Below, piece after piece: positions 21,700 through 32,885 of a DNA stretch of 64,000 nt. Made by a program: the position numbers and the translations under genes. The DNA is taken from positions 1,421,501 through 1,485,500 of the forward strand of contig CM036255.1 of assembly GCA_020698575.1 (NCBI GenBank), given 5' to 3'. Every line of letters begins with the position of its first letter. Position 1 is the stretch's first letter. The notes beneath the pieces are model-generated. The model saw nothing but the letters and a program-made list of their open reading frames with translations, had not been told where the DNA came from and did no database searches. The DNA comes from Bostrychus sinensis. Its lineage: Eukaryota > Chordata > Actinopteri > Gobiiformes > Eleotridae.

Positions 21700-23040
21700 T
21701 CACCCCAACCAATCTTGGTCACCTCTAGAATAGCAGCACATTTTACTAAGGGTGCTCCGATCGATCGGCCGCCGATCATGATCAGCCGATCATGGCTAAA
21801 AATAGAGTGATCGGTGATCGGTAAAATGGGCCGATCAGAAGGGCCGATCAAATTACAATAAACACGCGAGGCTCTCACATTTACTGTCCTGCAACTCCGG
21901 TTTGATTAAACAGCAGTAACGTTATTTTAGCAGTGTTTTTAAGTTAAGCCCTGGTTATAACTAACACAAACCTGCCCTGGAGCTGCTGCTTTGTGTCCCC
22001 GCTGTGTCCCCGCCTGCTTTAAGAGCGCACGGGACAGAACCGAGGCGCAGCAGTGCGTGTATTTGCAAACACCAATGTAAATAGAGCTACAGCTAACCCG
22101 CTAACAGTTACGTTAAAAGGATTAAGAAAGTTCAGAGTCTGCCTGTGTCTTGTTGCGCGGAGAAAACTGCATTTTGTGGCTTAAACTGCACCAAATGGCT
22201 GCTAATGGAAAGAGAAAGTAAAAAGGCAGCCCATGTGTCCGTGAGTCTGAGAGGAGCACCTTTCATCGTTGTCTTCTCTGCTCTCTTTGCACGTTTTCTT
22301 CATTCAGACGTTGTCAAAACTGGCAGCAGGAGCTGTCTGCTCTTTAGTCCACTGTGTTTCAACCTGGTTTGGCTGCGCGTTACGCGGACACAGGCGCTGC
22401 ACCCACGGACTCAACCAATTAAGAACAGCTGATTTTTACATCAGCGGAGCATTCAAACAAAGCCACAGACACTGGGCACACATTAAAGACCAATAATGCA
22501 ACAAAACCTCTTCTAAAACAAAAATAAGTAGAATTTTGTTGTTCTTTTATATTTACAAAGGCTACAGTATTTTTCAAATGGAACTAATAATAGCCTGCAT
22601 ACAATACATTACTACATTGAAGACCACGTGATCGGTATCGGCCATGATCGGTATCGGCCGATCACAGCAGAGGCTGATCGGTGATCGGTGATCGGCCTCA
22701 AAAACCCTGATCGGAGCACCCTTACATTTTACAGCATTTAAAAACATTCTCTGAGTGAAAGAAAATGATTTAATGGTGCCATAAAGAAACAGGTGAAGAG
22801 ACTAGCAGAGGGCAGCAGACTGTTGTGGTCATTTGAACATAATTAAAGAAAAACAACATTTCACTTCCTTAAACTTTTTGCCTGATGCCATTTTACTCCA
22901 AAAGTAAAAATGTCTGTGAGGAATTAGTGGAAACAGTTGTACACTGTTTTTTGGATAAATGCATGAGAGCAGACTGGATATAGAGGGTTTGTTGATTGGT
23001 CAGTTCTTCCTGGAGTGGGCAGGGGTTTGGATTTGTGGAA
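21700..23040 (+). repeat. Family Z repeat, copy interrupted by the hAT element
   Basis: 21700-21746 (CTTGGTCACCTCTAGAATAG) and 22733-23040 (TTTAAAAACATT, 'AAGTAAAAATGTCTGTGAGG', 'TCTTCCTGGAGTGGGCAGGG') are the two halves of one family Z copy. They are split by the 978-bp hAT insertion and one extra 8-bp duplication. Confidence 0.7.
21747..22724. mobile_element. 978-bp hAT element with GATCGG-rich ends and exact TSD
   Basis: The ends are TAAGGGTGCTCCGATCGATC and GATCGGAGCACCCTTA, flanked on both sides by the 8-bp duplication CATTTTAC (21739-21746 and 22725-22732). About 90 bp at each end are dense in GATCGG/CCGATC. The interior has short open frames (for example 22145-22432) without a transposase signature. 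It is inserted inside a family Z repeat: the copy at 58495-59032 shows the empty site. The 8-bp duplication and the ends identify a hAT-superfamily non-autonomous element. Confidence 0.88.
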
Positions 23041-23178
23041 ACAAAATAATTTTACAATTTTACAAAAACAACTTTTTCTGAACAATGGATACTAAGTTGG
23101 CTGTAAGACAAGTTAAAAATTATTGATAATGAGTTAAACTTCAAATTGAAAATTTTTGGACAAATGAATGTTAAATTG

Positions 23179-23210
23179 AAAATAAATAAATAAATAAATA
23201 AATAAATAAA
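23179..23210. repeat. (AAAT)n microsatellite
   Basis: About eight perfect AAAT units. Confidence 0.95.
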
Positions 23211-24027
23211 GATTTGTTGATATGTATATTTTATTTTTACAGTGCAGTGTTTGAATGTTTTGCCACAAGTTATTACGAGCATCAGTCACATTTACACATT
23301 TACTGAAAAGTTTGAACCCCTGCACTATTCATTTTTGTCAACTATCAATGTATTTTATTCATTTTATTATTTTATTATTATTATTATTATTATTTTTTAA
23401 GTAGTGCACACATATTCTGGAGTTTGTACTAGATGTGACTATTTGAAGCTAAACCACCTCAGCTCTGGGAAAAAAGTTCTTCTAATTATTATTTGATTCT
23501 CTAACTAAGATTTGATATGATTTTTCCTGTACTCTACATGTTTAGTTACGCAGTGAAATGTGCCTATGAAAAGTGTGTCTCTAAACTCGTGCCAGCTCAT
23601 TGTTCTGTTCTGGTGAATTCCTTGGCCTTCACGTGGCTCTGTCCTGTAACAAACTCTCTGTTGTGCTGCTCGTCCCACTCTCTATATTTAACATAAAGCA
23701 CTCCATTGTCCGCGCTCACTCAGATGCTCCTGTTTACCACTCTCTGGACAGGCTTTAAAGCGGCCGCTCTTTGTGTCTCTGGACCGTAGCGCGCTGCTGT
23801 GGACGCTATGGCAGCACAGACAGGCGTAAATGAACTGCATTCTTGAGGCATCTGAAGCAGTTTGCTACAGAAGCAACTCCACAGCTGTCTCTTACCAACT
23901 GTGGGTGGAGACAAAGTAGAAGTTAGAACTTGGAATGGTGGCTCCTGGGAATGTGGCACCTTTGTGTAGGATTTAAAGATGTTTATGGCCATTACTCATG
24001 CAAGGCACAAGTTACAAAACTCAGGTC

Positions 24028-24335
24028 TATGAGGTAAGAAAGCTGTCAATATAGATGTGCGTGTAAAAGTGAAATGACAATCGTATTCTCAAGACAGCAA
24101 TAACAAACGTAAAATTATAAGCTGTATTCATAAAAAAACAACAACAAAAAAACAACAACAACACAAATACAAAAACTGTATTTCGTATTTGCAAATATAT
24201 AATGTTGTAATTTTTGGAATCGTATTCTCTTGTACAACAATTTACAAAATGTATTTTATGCACAACTATGGACAAATATATATAAGAATTTCACTTTTAC
24301 ACGCATGTCTTTATTGACAGCTTTCTTACCCCATA
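24028..24335. mobile_element. 308-bp MITE with about 47-bp inverted ends and a 6-bp flanking duplication
   Basis: The left end TATGAGGTAAGAAAGCTGTC and the reverse complement of the right end TATGGGGTAAGAAAGCTGTC continue as near-identical arms for about 47 bp (to GTGTAAAAGTGAAAT). Both sides are flanked by CAGGTC (24022-24027 and 24336-24341). The interior has further short inverted repeats and a CAACAA run. No coding content. A 6-bp duplication does not fit the usual lengths for hAT (8), Harbinger (3) or Tc1 (2), so the superfamily is open. Confidence 0.75.
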
Positions 24336-24479
24336 CAGGTCCAGCATCGTAGTGTGGGGGCAGAAGGGTTTTTGAGCCTTACATTGTCTGAGAAGAAGCT
24401 GCAGTTCACCCTCTGACTCTGAGGGGAGGGGTGAGAACAGTCTGTGTGCTGGGTGGGATGAGTGTGATGTCCTTTAGGG

Positions 24480-25044
24480 CAGCGTTTCCCAACAGGGGTA
24501 GTGGGTCCCCTAGAGGTATGCAAGCCTTTTGAAGCGGGTATGCAGAATTCTTTCATAATTATTGATGATTAGAAAATATTTGCAATCTTTTGTGGCAGAA
24601 AATGAAGCTGTCTCTCATGAAAAGGAGGTGAAACTGCTAAAGAAAATGATTTAAATTATATATAATATAGTTTTACATATTTTTTTGGTTTAATTGCTTG
24701 TTTTAAATTATTTTAATATTTTAGATTATTATTTAGGTATATGTTTAAAGTTTATTTTTAATGTTAAATATGTCATAAACTGCAAAAATGATTTTATATT
24801 GTTGTATTTTGATTTTATTTTTTATTTTAGTTGCAGGCAGGTTGTGTTTTTTATCTTGAATATGAGTATAAAAGAAAAAAATGTATGAATTTGTGTTTAC
24901 AATAAAAGTATAAAATGTCTTTGTACTAATAAAGATAGATATTACAATTATTTTAATTTATTGATCAGTTGTCATCCATAAGACCATGAATCATGAGTAA
25001 GCCCAAGGGGTACACAACACGAAAAAGGTTGGGAACCACTGCTG
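24480..25044. mobile_element. hAT-like element with CAGCGTTTCCCAAC / GTTGGGAACCACTGCTG ends
   Basis: The inverted ends 'CAGCGTTTCCCAACAGGGG' and 'AAGGTTGGGAACCACTGCTG' enclose very AT-rich DNA. These are hAT-type termini. The flanks (CTTTAGGG and TAGGGGAA) do not form a clean 8-bp duplication. A shorter element with the same type of ends lies at 49160-49346. Confidence 0.6.
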
Positions 25045-25103
25045 TAGGGGAAAACGTGGCTAGTGATTATTTTGTGCATAGTTTAAATCCACTGTGTTAG
25101 CAG

Positions 25104-25438
25104 TAGGGCCGAGTACCATTAAATGATAACTTTGTGGTATCAAAAGAAAAGTTACAATACTGCTGGTACTGAAAAAATACATTTTTCTGATATCAAGTCT
25201 CAATACCTAGTGGGACCTTTAATGTTCCTTTGCATGAATCAAATAAAAAACACAAATAAATCATACAAACTACTGGTTTAACTTACAGCTAAGAATTTTG
25301 CTCCAAAAATTTTCCTTTTATTGAATATTATTGTGTTTTATTATTGTAAAAGATGAATTATCACACCATAGGTATCAGAAAAAGTATCGTATCATTTAAG
25401 ATCTGGTAATGAAAAAATCTGAATGATACCAAGCCCTA
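25104..25438. mobile_element. 335-bp hAT-type MITE, near-perfect 8-bp TSD
   Basis: Starts TAGGGCCGAGTACCATT and ends GAATGATACCAAGCCCTA. The flanks are GTTAGCAG (25096-25103) and GTCAGCAG (25439-25446), a 7/8 match. The interior is rich in GTATC/GATAC. It shares the TAGGG-type end with the other hAT-type elements of the window. Confidence 0.75.
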
Positions 25439-25510
25439 GTCAGCAGCAGAGTAGTTCTAATAGCGTGCAGTGGAGAGACAGTATACTCTCCACAACAACA
25501 CATAACACAT

Positions 25511-25740
25511 AAGGCCGGGACACACCGAGCTGATAATCGTCTGTCTGGAGCGGTCAGACAGTTTGACATGGTCGCTGACATGGGTGTGTTCTGTGATAGA
25601 CAGAGTAGGAGACAGTTGAACCTACTTTTGGCTGACTGAACATGTTGAATGAGTGTTAGGCGTGAGCATCCAAGGAGTGCTCTGATTGGTCGTGTGCTCG
25701 TTTCACAACCGGACACAGCTCAGATTAACGTTAAAATATA
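25511..25740. mobile_element. One-ended Harbinger-like MITE fragment
   Basis: 'TAAGGCCGGGACACACCGAG' resembles the left terminus of a PIF/Harbinger MITE and is comparable to AGGCCTCAATACACCAAGGC at 26864. I cannot find the opposite end; 25740 is an approximate limit. Confidence 0.4.
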
Positions 25741-25815
25741 AGAAACTTTTGTTCTAATAAATCTTCATTATAATTCCCACATCTGTGATGCTAATGTGCT
25801 GCAGTTAGCTTACCT

Positions 25816-25992
25816 TTACTCTGCAGTATAGCTCAGTTGGTTGAGCTGTAGCACATACGCACAGCAACTACAGCCTGCCCCGGAGTGGGTTCTGAACTCC
25901 AACACTGCTGAATGTATACCCCCGCTCTCTACCCCATTATTTCCTGTCACTACTCCATTGCATACTGTCTAATAAAGCCTAAAAAAGCTTAT
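25816..25992 (+). mobile_element. tRNA-derived SINE
   Basis: The head 'TATAGCTCAGTTGGTTGAG' resembles the A-box half of a tRNA, and 'GGGTTCTGAACTCC' resembles the B box. The tail 'CTGTCTAATAAAGCCTAAAA' is a form I recall from teleost SINEs. The anticodon arm and the 3' acceptor stem of a tRNA are absent, so it is not a tRNA gene. Confidence 0.65.
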
Positions 25993-26624
25993 TTTAGTCT
26001 TATATAGATTAAAATATAATCCTCCTTCTGAAACAAACAGCTGCAATAATCCAGCCCCTTTTATTCATTATTGTGAAAAGATTAGAGTATTAAAGAGTAT
26101 TATTCATTTCTTATTCAATGCTTGAGAGAAACACTTCAGTTTTGCTGAGGTTTATTTACAGAAGCTTATAATCCACAGAGTTTAGTGCCTAGTGCCACCT
26201 GCTGTTGTAGATAGTTATTACGTCTTGCATATGTGCTCGGTAGTGGGTCTGAGTTCCTTCAGTGTGTCTTAAGCCACTTTTTGCAGCACCCAGGGGATAC
26301 ATGAGGTGACATAGAAGACACTTGACAATCTTTTGATGGCGGTCGGGCATTGGGTTGGTGTGTCTCATCCTTTAGGATCTGAGCTAACCCCAGCTGCTTC
26401 AGCCTCTTCAGAAAGTACAGGTGCTGGTGGATTTTTTTTAATGATTCTGTGTGTCGTCAGTCCATACAAAGTCATTTGTTTTTGCTGTTCCTCTAATGGA
26501 AAGAAGGTGGGGTGTTTAGGCCCACTACCTGAGTTTTTGAGAATGTGAAAAAAAGTTCAAAAATATCTCCTCCTTTCTCTTATATATTTAGGTTTTTGTA
26601 TTTTTGTTTTTAAGGTCAGATTTG

Positions 26625-26860
26625 CACTTTGCTTCCCATGTTTCTGTCTCTGTCTCTCTTTTCTGCTGTGAGCAGTTGGAGCAAGCATCTCTTGATCTCT
26701 TTCCAGTTGTATTTGCCGCCGGCATTACTCCAGAGTAAAAAGACGAGCTTGGGCTTAACCAATGATCCTGATCCGAATGGGACCATCCCCCTTTGTTCTG
26801 AGTGTGTGATTGGTCAAAAATGTCAGTCCCTGCTCTAGTTCCCCCTCTGTCAGAAACACT
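26625..26860 (+). repeat. Family Y repeat, copy 2
   Basis: Shares ordered blocks with 6690-6895 ('TCTCTTTCCAGTTGTA', 'CTTTGTTCTGAGTGTGTGAT', 'CCTGCTCTAGTT'). It directly abuts the Harbinger element at 26864. Confidence 0.5.
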
Positions 26861-26863
26861 TTA

Positions 26864-27554
26864 AGGCCTCAATACACCAAGGCGACTCCCAGACTGCCAC
26901 TGAAAAGACGGAGCGACAGCTCGTCTCTTCCCGTCTCCTCTCGTTCCCTCCCGTTTCCTCACATCGGATGACCTTTTTACCTCTTCATACACCGAAGCGA
27001 CAACCAACCTAAAGACCGTGTCTTTACTAGACAGTGAACAAAGATAAACAGAAGTGGCACAATGTTTGCAGAGTACATATGCATGTAGCGCGCCTTGGTC
27101 TGCCCCTGTTCTCAGCTTGTTTGAACATTTGAGAAGCGTGATAATGGCCGGTTTGGACATTGTTTTGTGTGGATTAGGTGCCGCTGCTCTGTTACTTGAA
27201 GAAGAACAGGGGCCAACAAGGAGAAGAAAGCACACGAAGTGGGTTAAGTCTTGGATTCAACAGCGCAATTCGCTTGGAGCTTTTCACCTCTCGTCACTCC
27301 GTCACTTCCGCTAAAATTCCCGTGAGCTGATTGGCGTGGCAGCTGTAGTGCTAGGCCTATCAGAACGCTTCGTGCCAAAGGCCAAAGACGCTGATTCAAC
27401 AAGGCTAATCGGCAGAAAACTAGTCAGACGGCCTTCGTCCTGGAGCGATGGGGGCTGACGGCGCATACATATCAAAAGGACGGAAATGAGCGACGTGGAA
27501 GAACCGTTCAGACGGCTTCAGATGGGCGATCGTTGCCTTGGTGAATGGAGGCCT
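26864..27554 (+). mobile_element. 691-bp PIF/Harbinger element, TTA target duplication
   Basis: The left end AGGCCTCAATACACCAAGGC and the reverse complement of the right end AGGCCTCCATTCACCAAGGC are inverted repeats, flanked by TTA on both sides (26861-26863, 27555-27557). A 3-bp T-W-A duplication and the ends identify PIF/Harbinger. The element keeps the start of a HARBI1-like frame (27144-27314) but not the catalytic core, so it is a deletion derivative. It is inserted next to a family Y repeat. Confidence 0.8.
27144..27314 (+). pseudogene. N-terminal remnant of a HARBI1-like transposase
   Basis: 56 codons from ATG 27144. After a hydrophobic, glutamate-rich start, the block TRRRKHTKWVKSWIQQRN followed by LGAFH matches the basic/tryptophan pattern (R-R-x-W-V-x-x-W-x-x-R-x-x-x-G-A-[FY]-H) at the N-terminus of Harbinger transposases. 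It stops at 27314, before any DDE catalytic residues. An alternative upstream ATG at 27054 is less likely, as it adds no family sequence. It lies inside the 691-bp element and cannot be active. Confidence 0.6.
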
Positions 27555-29609
27555 TTATAGATGAGGTTTTTCAGAGATGACTTCCATTATGCTGCTGTTG
27601 ACTGAAGAATTAGTGCATCTCTAAGTCCACTCTATTTTTTTAGATCTAAACTAATGCAAAAATGTATCACCCTGCGCCCCTTTCACCGGATTTCCTGTAT
27701 ATCATCCTGTCCTTTGTATTGTATATTTGCAGTGGTCTGGCACATATGATGCCAGTACAGTGACTCTCACATACTGACTGCTGCTGTTGTTGTTGACCAC
27801 ATGACTGTGTGTGGTTACTGTGCTGCAGGCTCCTGCTGCTCTCATACCACTGCAGTACCAGCCTGTCTCCTGGGTTTCTGTCCTCTCGTGGCTCTGGGCC
27901 CCGGCTCTGACTAAGGGGCCCCCACAGCCTAGTTGAATGTCATAAGAGAGGCAGTAGCAGCCCCGGGCCCCTCCCTGCTGCTGCGGCTGTACTTTTGTGA
28001 CTTATCCCGAGCTTCTACTCTGTGCCAGTCCTGTACACATGAGTCACATGGATCTCTGGATGCAGTAGGGATGTGTACAGTGCTGTTTACGTGTGTACTG
28101 AGCATGTGTGTGTCCATGGTAACAGGTCCCTGGAGAATTTGTTTTCAGGGAGATGGGTCAGTGGTGGTGCTAACAGGACAGTACAGTACTTAACGCAAAG
28201 TATAATGGTGAATGTGGAGTACCACTCACCAGTGCACATTATAGTGTGTCTATACATGAAAAATGTCTGAAGCAGTAGATGCACAGAGAACCATAGTTCT
28301 ATTAAAAACAGGACATTGTTCAAAATAAAGAGTTCCAATATGTCTTGTTCAAAATCCAAAAGTAACAGGGCAAATGAGTGTCAGATTCCTGCTCCCAAAA
28401 ATGTAGTACATCATAGGTAGAGGAGAGTGGGTATATTCTACAGCCCACTGAAAGAGATACTACTATAGTTCTGATCATTTTATCGTCACCACTACAAAGC
28501 AGTCAGCTCATTTTTGTATCTGTTAGAGTTATGTTGCTAATATTCATCCTAAATAGCAATTTTATGCTCTGTTTCCATGCGTGGCTCACCGTTGCTAGTT
28601 GGGGGCGACAGACAAACAAATGGAGAGAGGAAAAAGTGTGGCTCAACTTTACCAAAGTACATGCCATTGCCTACACTGCGCGCGGATACAGTGGAGTGCT
28701 GCATGCCAGCGCAACAACACAGAGTAATAAACACTTCACCAAACTTCTTTAGAGAGCCCAGGAAGATGAAAGTCTAACATTATGCTAGCAGCCCACTGGT
28801 GGAATAACCATAAGAACCAACTAAACTCAGTGTTATAAGTGCACTTGTAAATTTCCCTGAAACACAGCTGTGACCGCACACCGCTTTTGCATTTATTTGT
28901 ATAAAAATAGGCCACTGCTTCTTCTTAAATTATACTCATTTCATATTTTTATTTATATTTATATTAATGATATTTTAAATAAAATTATTACAAACTTAAC
29001 TTATCCTATATTGTAATTAAAATATGTCCAAATGTTTCAAAAGTAATAAATGTTCTTAATTAGTTTTTTATGCACAAAAAGTTTTAATAAGAGCACACTT
29101 AAAAGCCTGGCTCAAAAAGCAGTATCAATAAGAGTAGTAGTGCCATTAAAATCCTATCGATACTATCGATATACTCTTTATTGTATCAGCCTCATACCAC
29201 TACTGTAGCAGTGTGGGTTTGAGGCTCTAAATGTGCTGTTCCACCCTGTGCTGGACTGCTCCAGTGAAATATGAAGCTGAAGTCAGCGGAGTACAAGCGG
29301 GCCCTGCAGGACCACACTGATGCTGGCTGTGCTCATGTGATGCTCCGCTCTGTCCCAGCTCTGTGTGGGAGACTGATATTATTAGCAGAGGAGCAGAGAT
29401 GTCTGTGGGCAGTGAGTGACAGCACAGAGACCGCTGACTCTACACTGTTCTGCACTGGAGGATTCTGGGTAAAAAAACACCTCTGAGTTAGGAGCAGCAC
29501 CGTGGACCTGAAACACAGCAGGGTGTAGAGCACCGACACTCAGATGAACAAGTGGAGAGAAGTTGGTTTTGATGGGGTGTATACTGCCAGCAGACATATT
29601 TTAGGTTGG

Positions 29610-29890
29610 ATATCTTGTGCGTACTGGTGGTACCCAGACTTCTTCTGGTGGTACTCTGGAGTCTTTAGCAGTTCAAGTTCTGATTTTGTTTTTTTTAGTT
29701 TAAGTTTTTTTAAATTTAGGTTTAGTCCTGGTTTAGACCTGGTTTGGTCCTGGATTATGCATCAGTTAGTTCTGTTTAAGACCTAGTTCAGTCCTGGAAT
29801 AGTCATGGATTTGTCCTGGTTTAGAACTCGATAGTTTAGTCCTTAATTAGGCAAGATTTAAGCTCATGGTTGGTTTGAGAAACAACTGAA
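29610..29890 (+). repeat. 'TAGTCCTGGTT' minisatellite-core element, copy 3
   Basis: The head 'TGGTGGTACCCAGACTTCTT' then 'CTGGTGGTACTCTGGAGTCT' is followed by degenerate TTTAGTCCTGG units. It ends near 'GGTTTGAGAAACAACTGAAC'. Confidence 0.55.
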
Positions 29891-29954
29891 CTAGCCATAC
29901 TGAACAGTACTGTTCTGCCTTTTAAATAAACAAAACAAAAGGGGGCAAACTCCA

Positions 29955-30438
29955 CTTAAAGCTCACATATGTTTTTTTAGGCTTTTTGAAATAGTTAAAA
30001 TAATGTATATGTCGAAAACCTCTTCTTTTGGGGAGCTGTTACTTTGACATGGCTGAAAACGCTTATATTAGGTGTCTAATGCCCTTTGCTGGCAATGCTG
30101 GGGCGTAAAACAGAGCATAAAATGGCTATTTAGCCTGGCTATTAGCAACATGACAGTAACAGATAGATAAATGAGCTGACTGCTTTGTGAGTGGCGGCGG
30201 TTTAAGCGCTGAAATGATCAGAATGAGTCCAGTGACGGTGTATGGGCATTAGAAACATGCAGGAGCACTTCTTGGTTTCACCAAGTGTTTTCAGTTCTTT
30301 AGAAAGGCAGTGCCTCAGCATACTCAAACATGTGTGAATGAAACAAAATACTACCCTAGGAATGTTTTTGAAACAGAAACAACATTAGAACATGGTTAAA
30401 AGAGGAAAAATTGATTTAGCAGAATAAGGGACCTTCAA
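29955..30438 (+). mobile_element. Family X MITE-like repeat, copy 2
   Basis: The same ordered blocks as 6090-6574: 'CCTCTTCTTTTGGGGAGCTG', 'CAGATAGATAAATGAGCTGA', 'GACGGTGTATGGGC' and a final TTAGCAGAATAAGGGACC. Strongly diverged, with small insertions (AACAACATTAGAACATGG) missing in copy 1. Confidence 0.6.
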
Positions 30439-31125
30439 GAACGTAACAGCATCAATCATCCTTCTTGTTTTGTGATTGACAGATGTTAGGCCTGCCCTCT
30501 TGGTGCACAGAGGCCTGAGTCCAAGTGAATATTTTGTGTGTGTCGAGAAGTGACATGGACAGGATTATGTAATGTGTCATTTATAAATTAGCATCACCAT
30601 GATCTGATGCATTTAGCACTGGCATCAGAAAGGTGTGGGAGATGTTCAGAGCGTCAGCCGGTCTCCAGTATATTATACTTTTTCTTTTTGCCTTGTGTTT
30701 TTAATAAATTTTCCATTGAAAGATCAGATCATAATCACCTAGGCTTGAGGACAGATGCAAGAGGGGGCAACTTAAATGTGTGTAACGTGTAACGTGACAT
30801 GTCATGAACTGAACAGAATTAACATTGAACTACTACAGCATGTCTTAATGGACAAAACTGCTCAGTGACTCTACCTTGGAATTTTGACAAATTCACCCTG
30901 CTGGTTTAGCCCACAGTCATTAGGCTTGTAACACATGTACTTCAGATCCAGACAGGTATGCTGCAGATTCAGGAGGGTCTGGTGATGCGGCCCCTCCCAC
31001 TGATGTGTGCCTGTCCTCGGTCGTAAGGGCCTTTTATCACTGCTGCAGTTTTAATTTAGCTTTTATCATTGAGCCATGGCCAGTGCTAAATGTGCTGTTA
31101 CTATAGAGTGAACTATGCTATAATC

Positions 31126-31375
31126 CTGTGGTTCTCAAGCTGTAGTATGGGTGCCTCTGGTGGTACGCAGACTTCTTCTGGTGGTACTCAGGAGTCAAAG
31201 TTCAAGTCCAGGTGGGGCTTAAATTTGAAGCTTAGTCCTGGTTTACACCTGGTTTTGTCCTGGTTTAATGTCAGTTTAGTTCTCTTTTAGTCCTGGTTTA
31301 GTTAAGTAAGATGATGGTACATGGAAAGCCATATTTTCTGTAGTGGTACCCTGAGTGAAAAGTTAGAATATTACT
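31126..31375 (+). repeat. 'TAGTCCTGGTT' minisatellite-core element, copy 4
   Basis: The head 'GTGGTTCTCAAGCTGTAGTA', then 'TGGTGGTACGCAGACTTCTT' and 'CTGGTGGTACTCAGGAGTC', is followed by a short TTTAGTCCTGG body. The tail GGTACATGG...GTGGTACCCTGAG marks the end. Confidence 0.6.
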
Positions 31376-31905
31376 TTTATAATGTATCCATCCTACAAAC
31401 CCAGTGACACCACCAGCCTCTGTAAGTGCTGCTCCACTTCGTTTTTTTTTTTTTTTGTCCACCACCTCTCAGAAATGTAAAGTTAATATTGACCACAAGA
31501 ACGCAATATACGTACATCATTGTAAGTATTTAGGATAATATAATCTATCATTCTTTTCAGGGACATATTAGTGAAGATAATCTAAGCTCAGTTTGTCTCT
31601 GGCCAGACTTGGCCCTAAGTCTGAATGCTACTGTGACTTGCTAAAATTAGAAATCATTAACTAATAAATGCTACATGTTTTTCATATCCTCTAATTGGTT
31701 AACATTTTAATATGCGTGATATTGCTTTCAGTGGAGCTGCCAGTTCTCATCTTGTTTGTAGAGGGTCTCCACAGAGTGATAAAGTCCATGAAGGACTAAT
31801 CAACTTCACACTGGAACATTTACAGTATGTCAGATCTTTGCAAATGTGCTTGAGAAAACTGTGAGTGTGCTGATGACTGTCTACTGTAGAGAGCAAATTA
31901 TATTA

Positions 31906-32399
31906 AAATGGCTGTATTCCGCTTGCAGCAACATGTTTTACAATCTTTAAAAACATTATGAGACCTAAAAAGAACGTTTTTAATAAGTACTCTACTGATG
32001 CCAAAAATAAAAACAAGAGAACAGACCAGCAGAGGGCAGCAGAGTGCAGTTCTGTTGCTCTGTTTTGAACGCAATCTGAGGTAAAAAAAAAAAAAAAAAA
32101 GATGCCATTTTACTCCAGAATGTCTGTGAGGAATCAGTGGAAACTAATAATTGAATGAGAGCAGACTGACTGTAGAAGACTGCTTGATTGGTCAGTGCTT
32201 CCTGGAGTGGGCAGGGGTTCGTGGGAGAGGTGGAGGTCCGTGGAACAAGGTGTTCTAAGGCCTCAGAAACTCAGAATACCAAATTACTCAAACAGGCATG
32301 AATGAAACAAAACACAACTCCAGGTATGTTTTTAATGAAGGTACATTATAACATGGGGGAAAGAGGAAAAGTCAATTTAGCAGAATATAGACCCTTTAA
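31906..32399 (+). repeat. Family Z repeat, near full-length copy
   Basis: Begins TGTATTCCGCTTGCAG and runs through TTTAAAAACATTATGAG, 'AGTACTCTACTGATGCC', 'CCAGCAGAGGGCAGCAGAGT' and an A run (32082-32100), to 'TTTAGCAGAATATAGACCCT'. The order is the same as at 58495-59032. Confidence 0.65.
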
Positions 32400-32885
32400 T
32401 AAAATTTTTAATAGAACCACATTTATAAATTCTGAATCCAGATACTGCAAATTAAACTTGAGTGTGATAAATTGGATGAATATCTTCCTTTGCAGCTTGA
32501 ATCATGATCTTCATAGACAGACTCTGTGTCATGTTTGTCAGTAGAGAATAAATGCTTAAGTATGAATAGTGTCTGCACCTTTTCATCCTTTTCCATTTAT
32601 GCTGTCACTCACCAGAACGACTGTCTGTGAGATCCACCGTGCTGGCCTTTACTTATCTGTGTGCATCTGCCTCTGTCTCCTCAGCACCACTCTGCTGCCT
32701 CTCCACCCCCCATCCCTTAAACCTCCAATGTGTTCCGCACCCAGAGCAGGCTGTTAGTCATACACTTGTCTATTTAGGATGGAAAACCACTGATTCATTT
32801 ATAGAATAGAGCTGCTTTAGTGTTGCAATATAAAATTATATTGCAAAAATAAATCTTCATTTTTCAAAGCAATAAGTATGGTTCA

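Noticed and set aside
25816..25900. Possible tRNA gene (TAGCTCAGTTGGTTGAG)
   Set aside because: It lacks a complete cloverleaf and 3' acceptor stem and is followed by a SINE body and tail, so it is the tRNA-derived head of a SINE.
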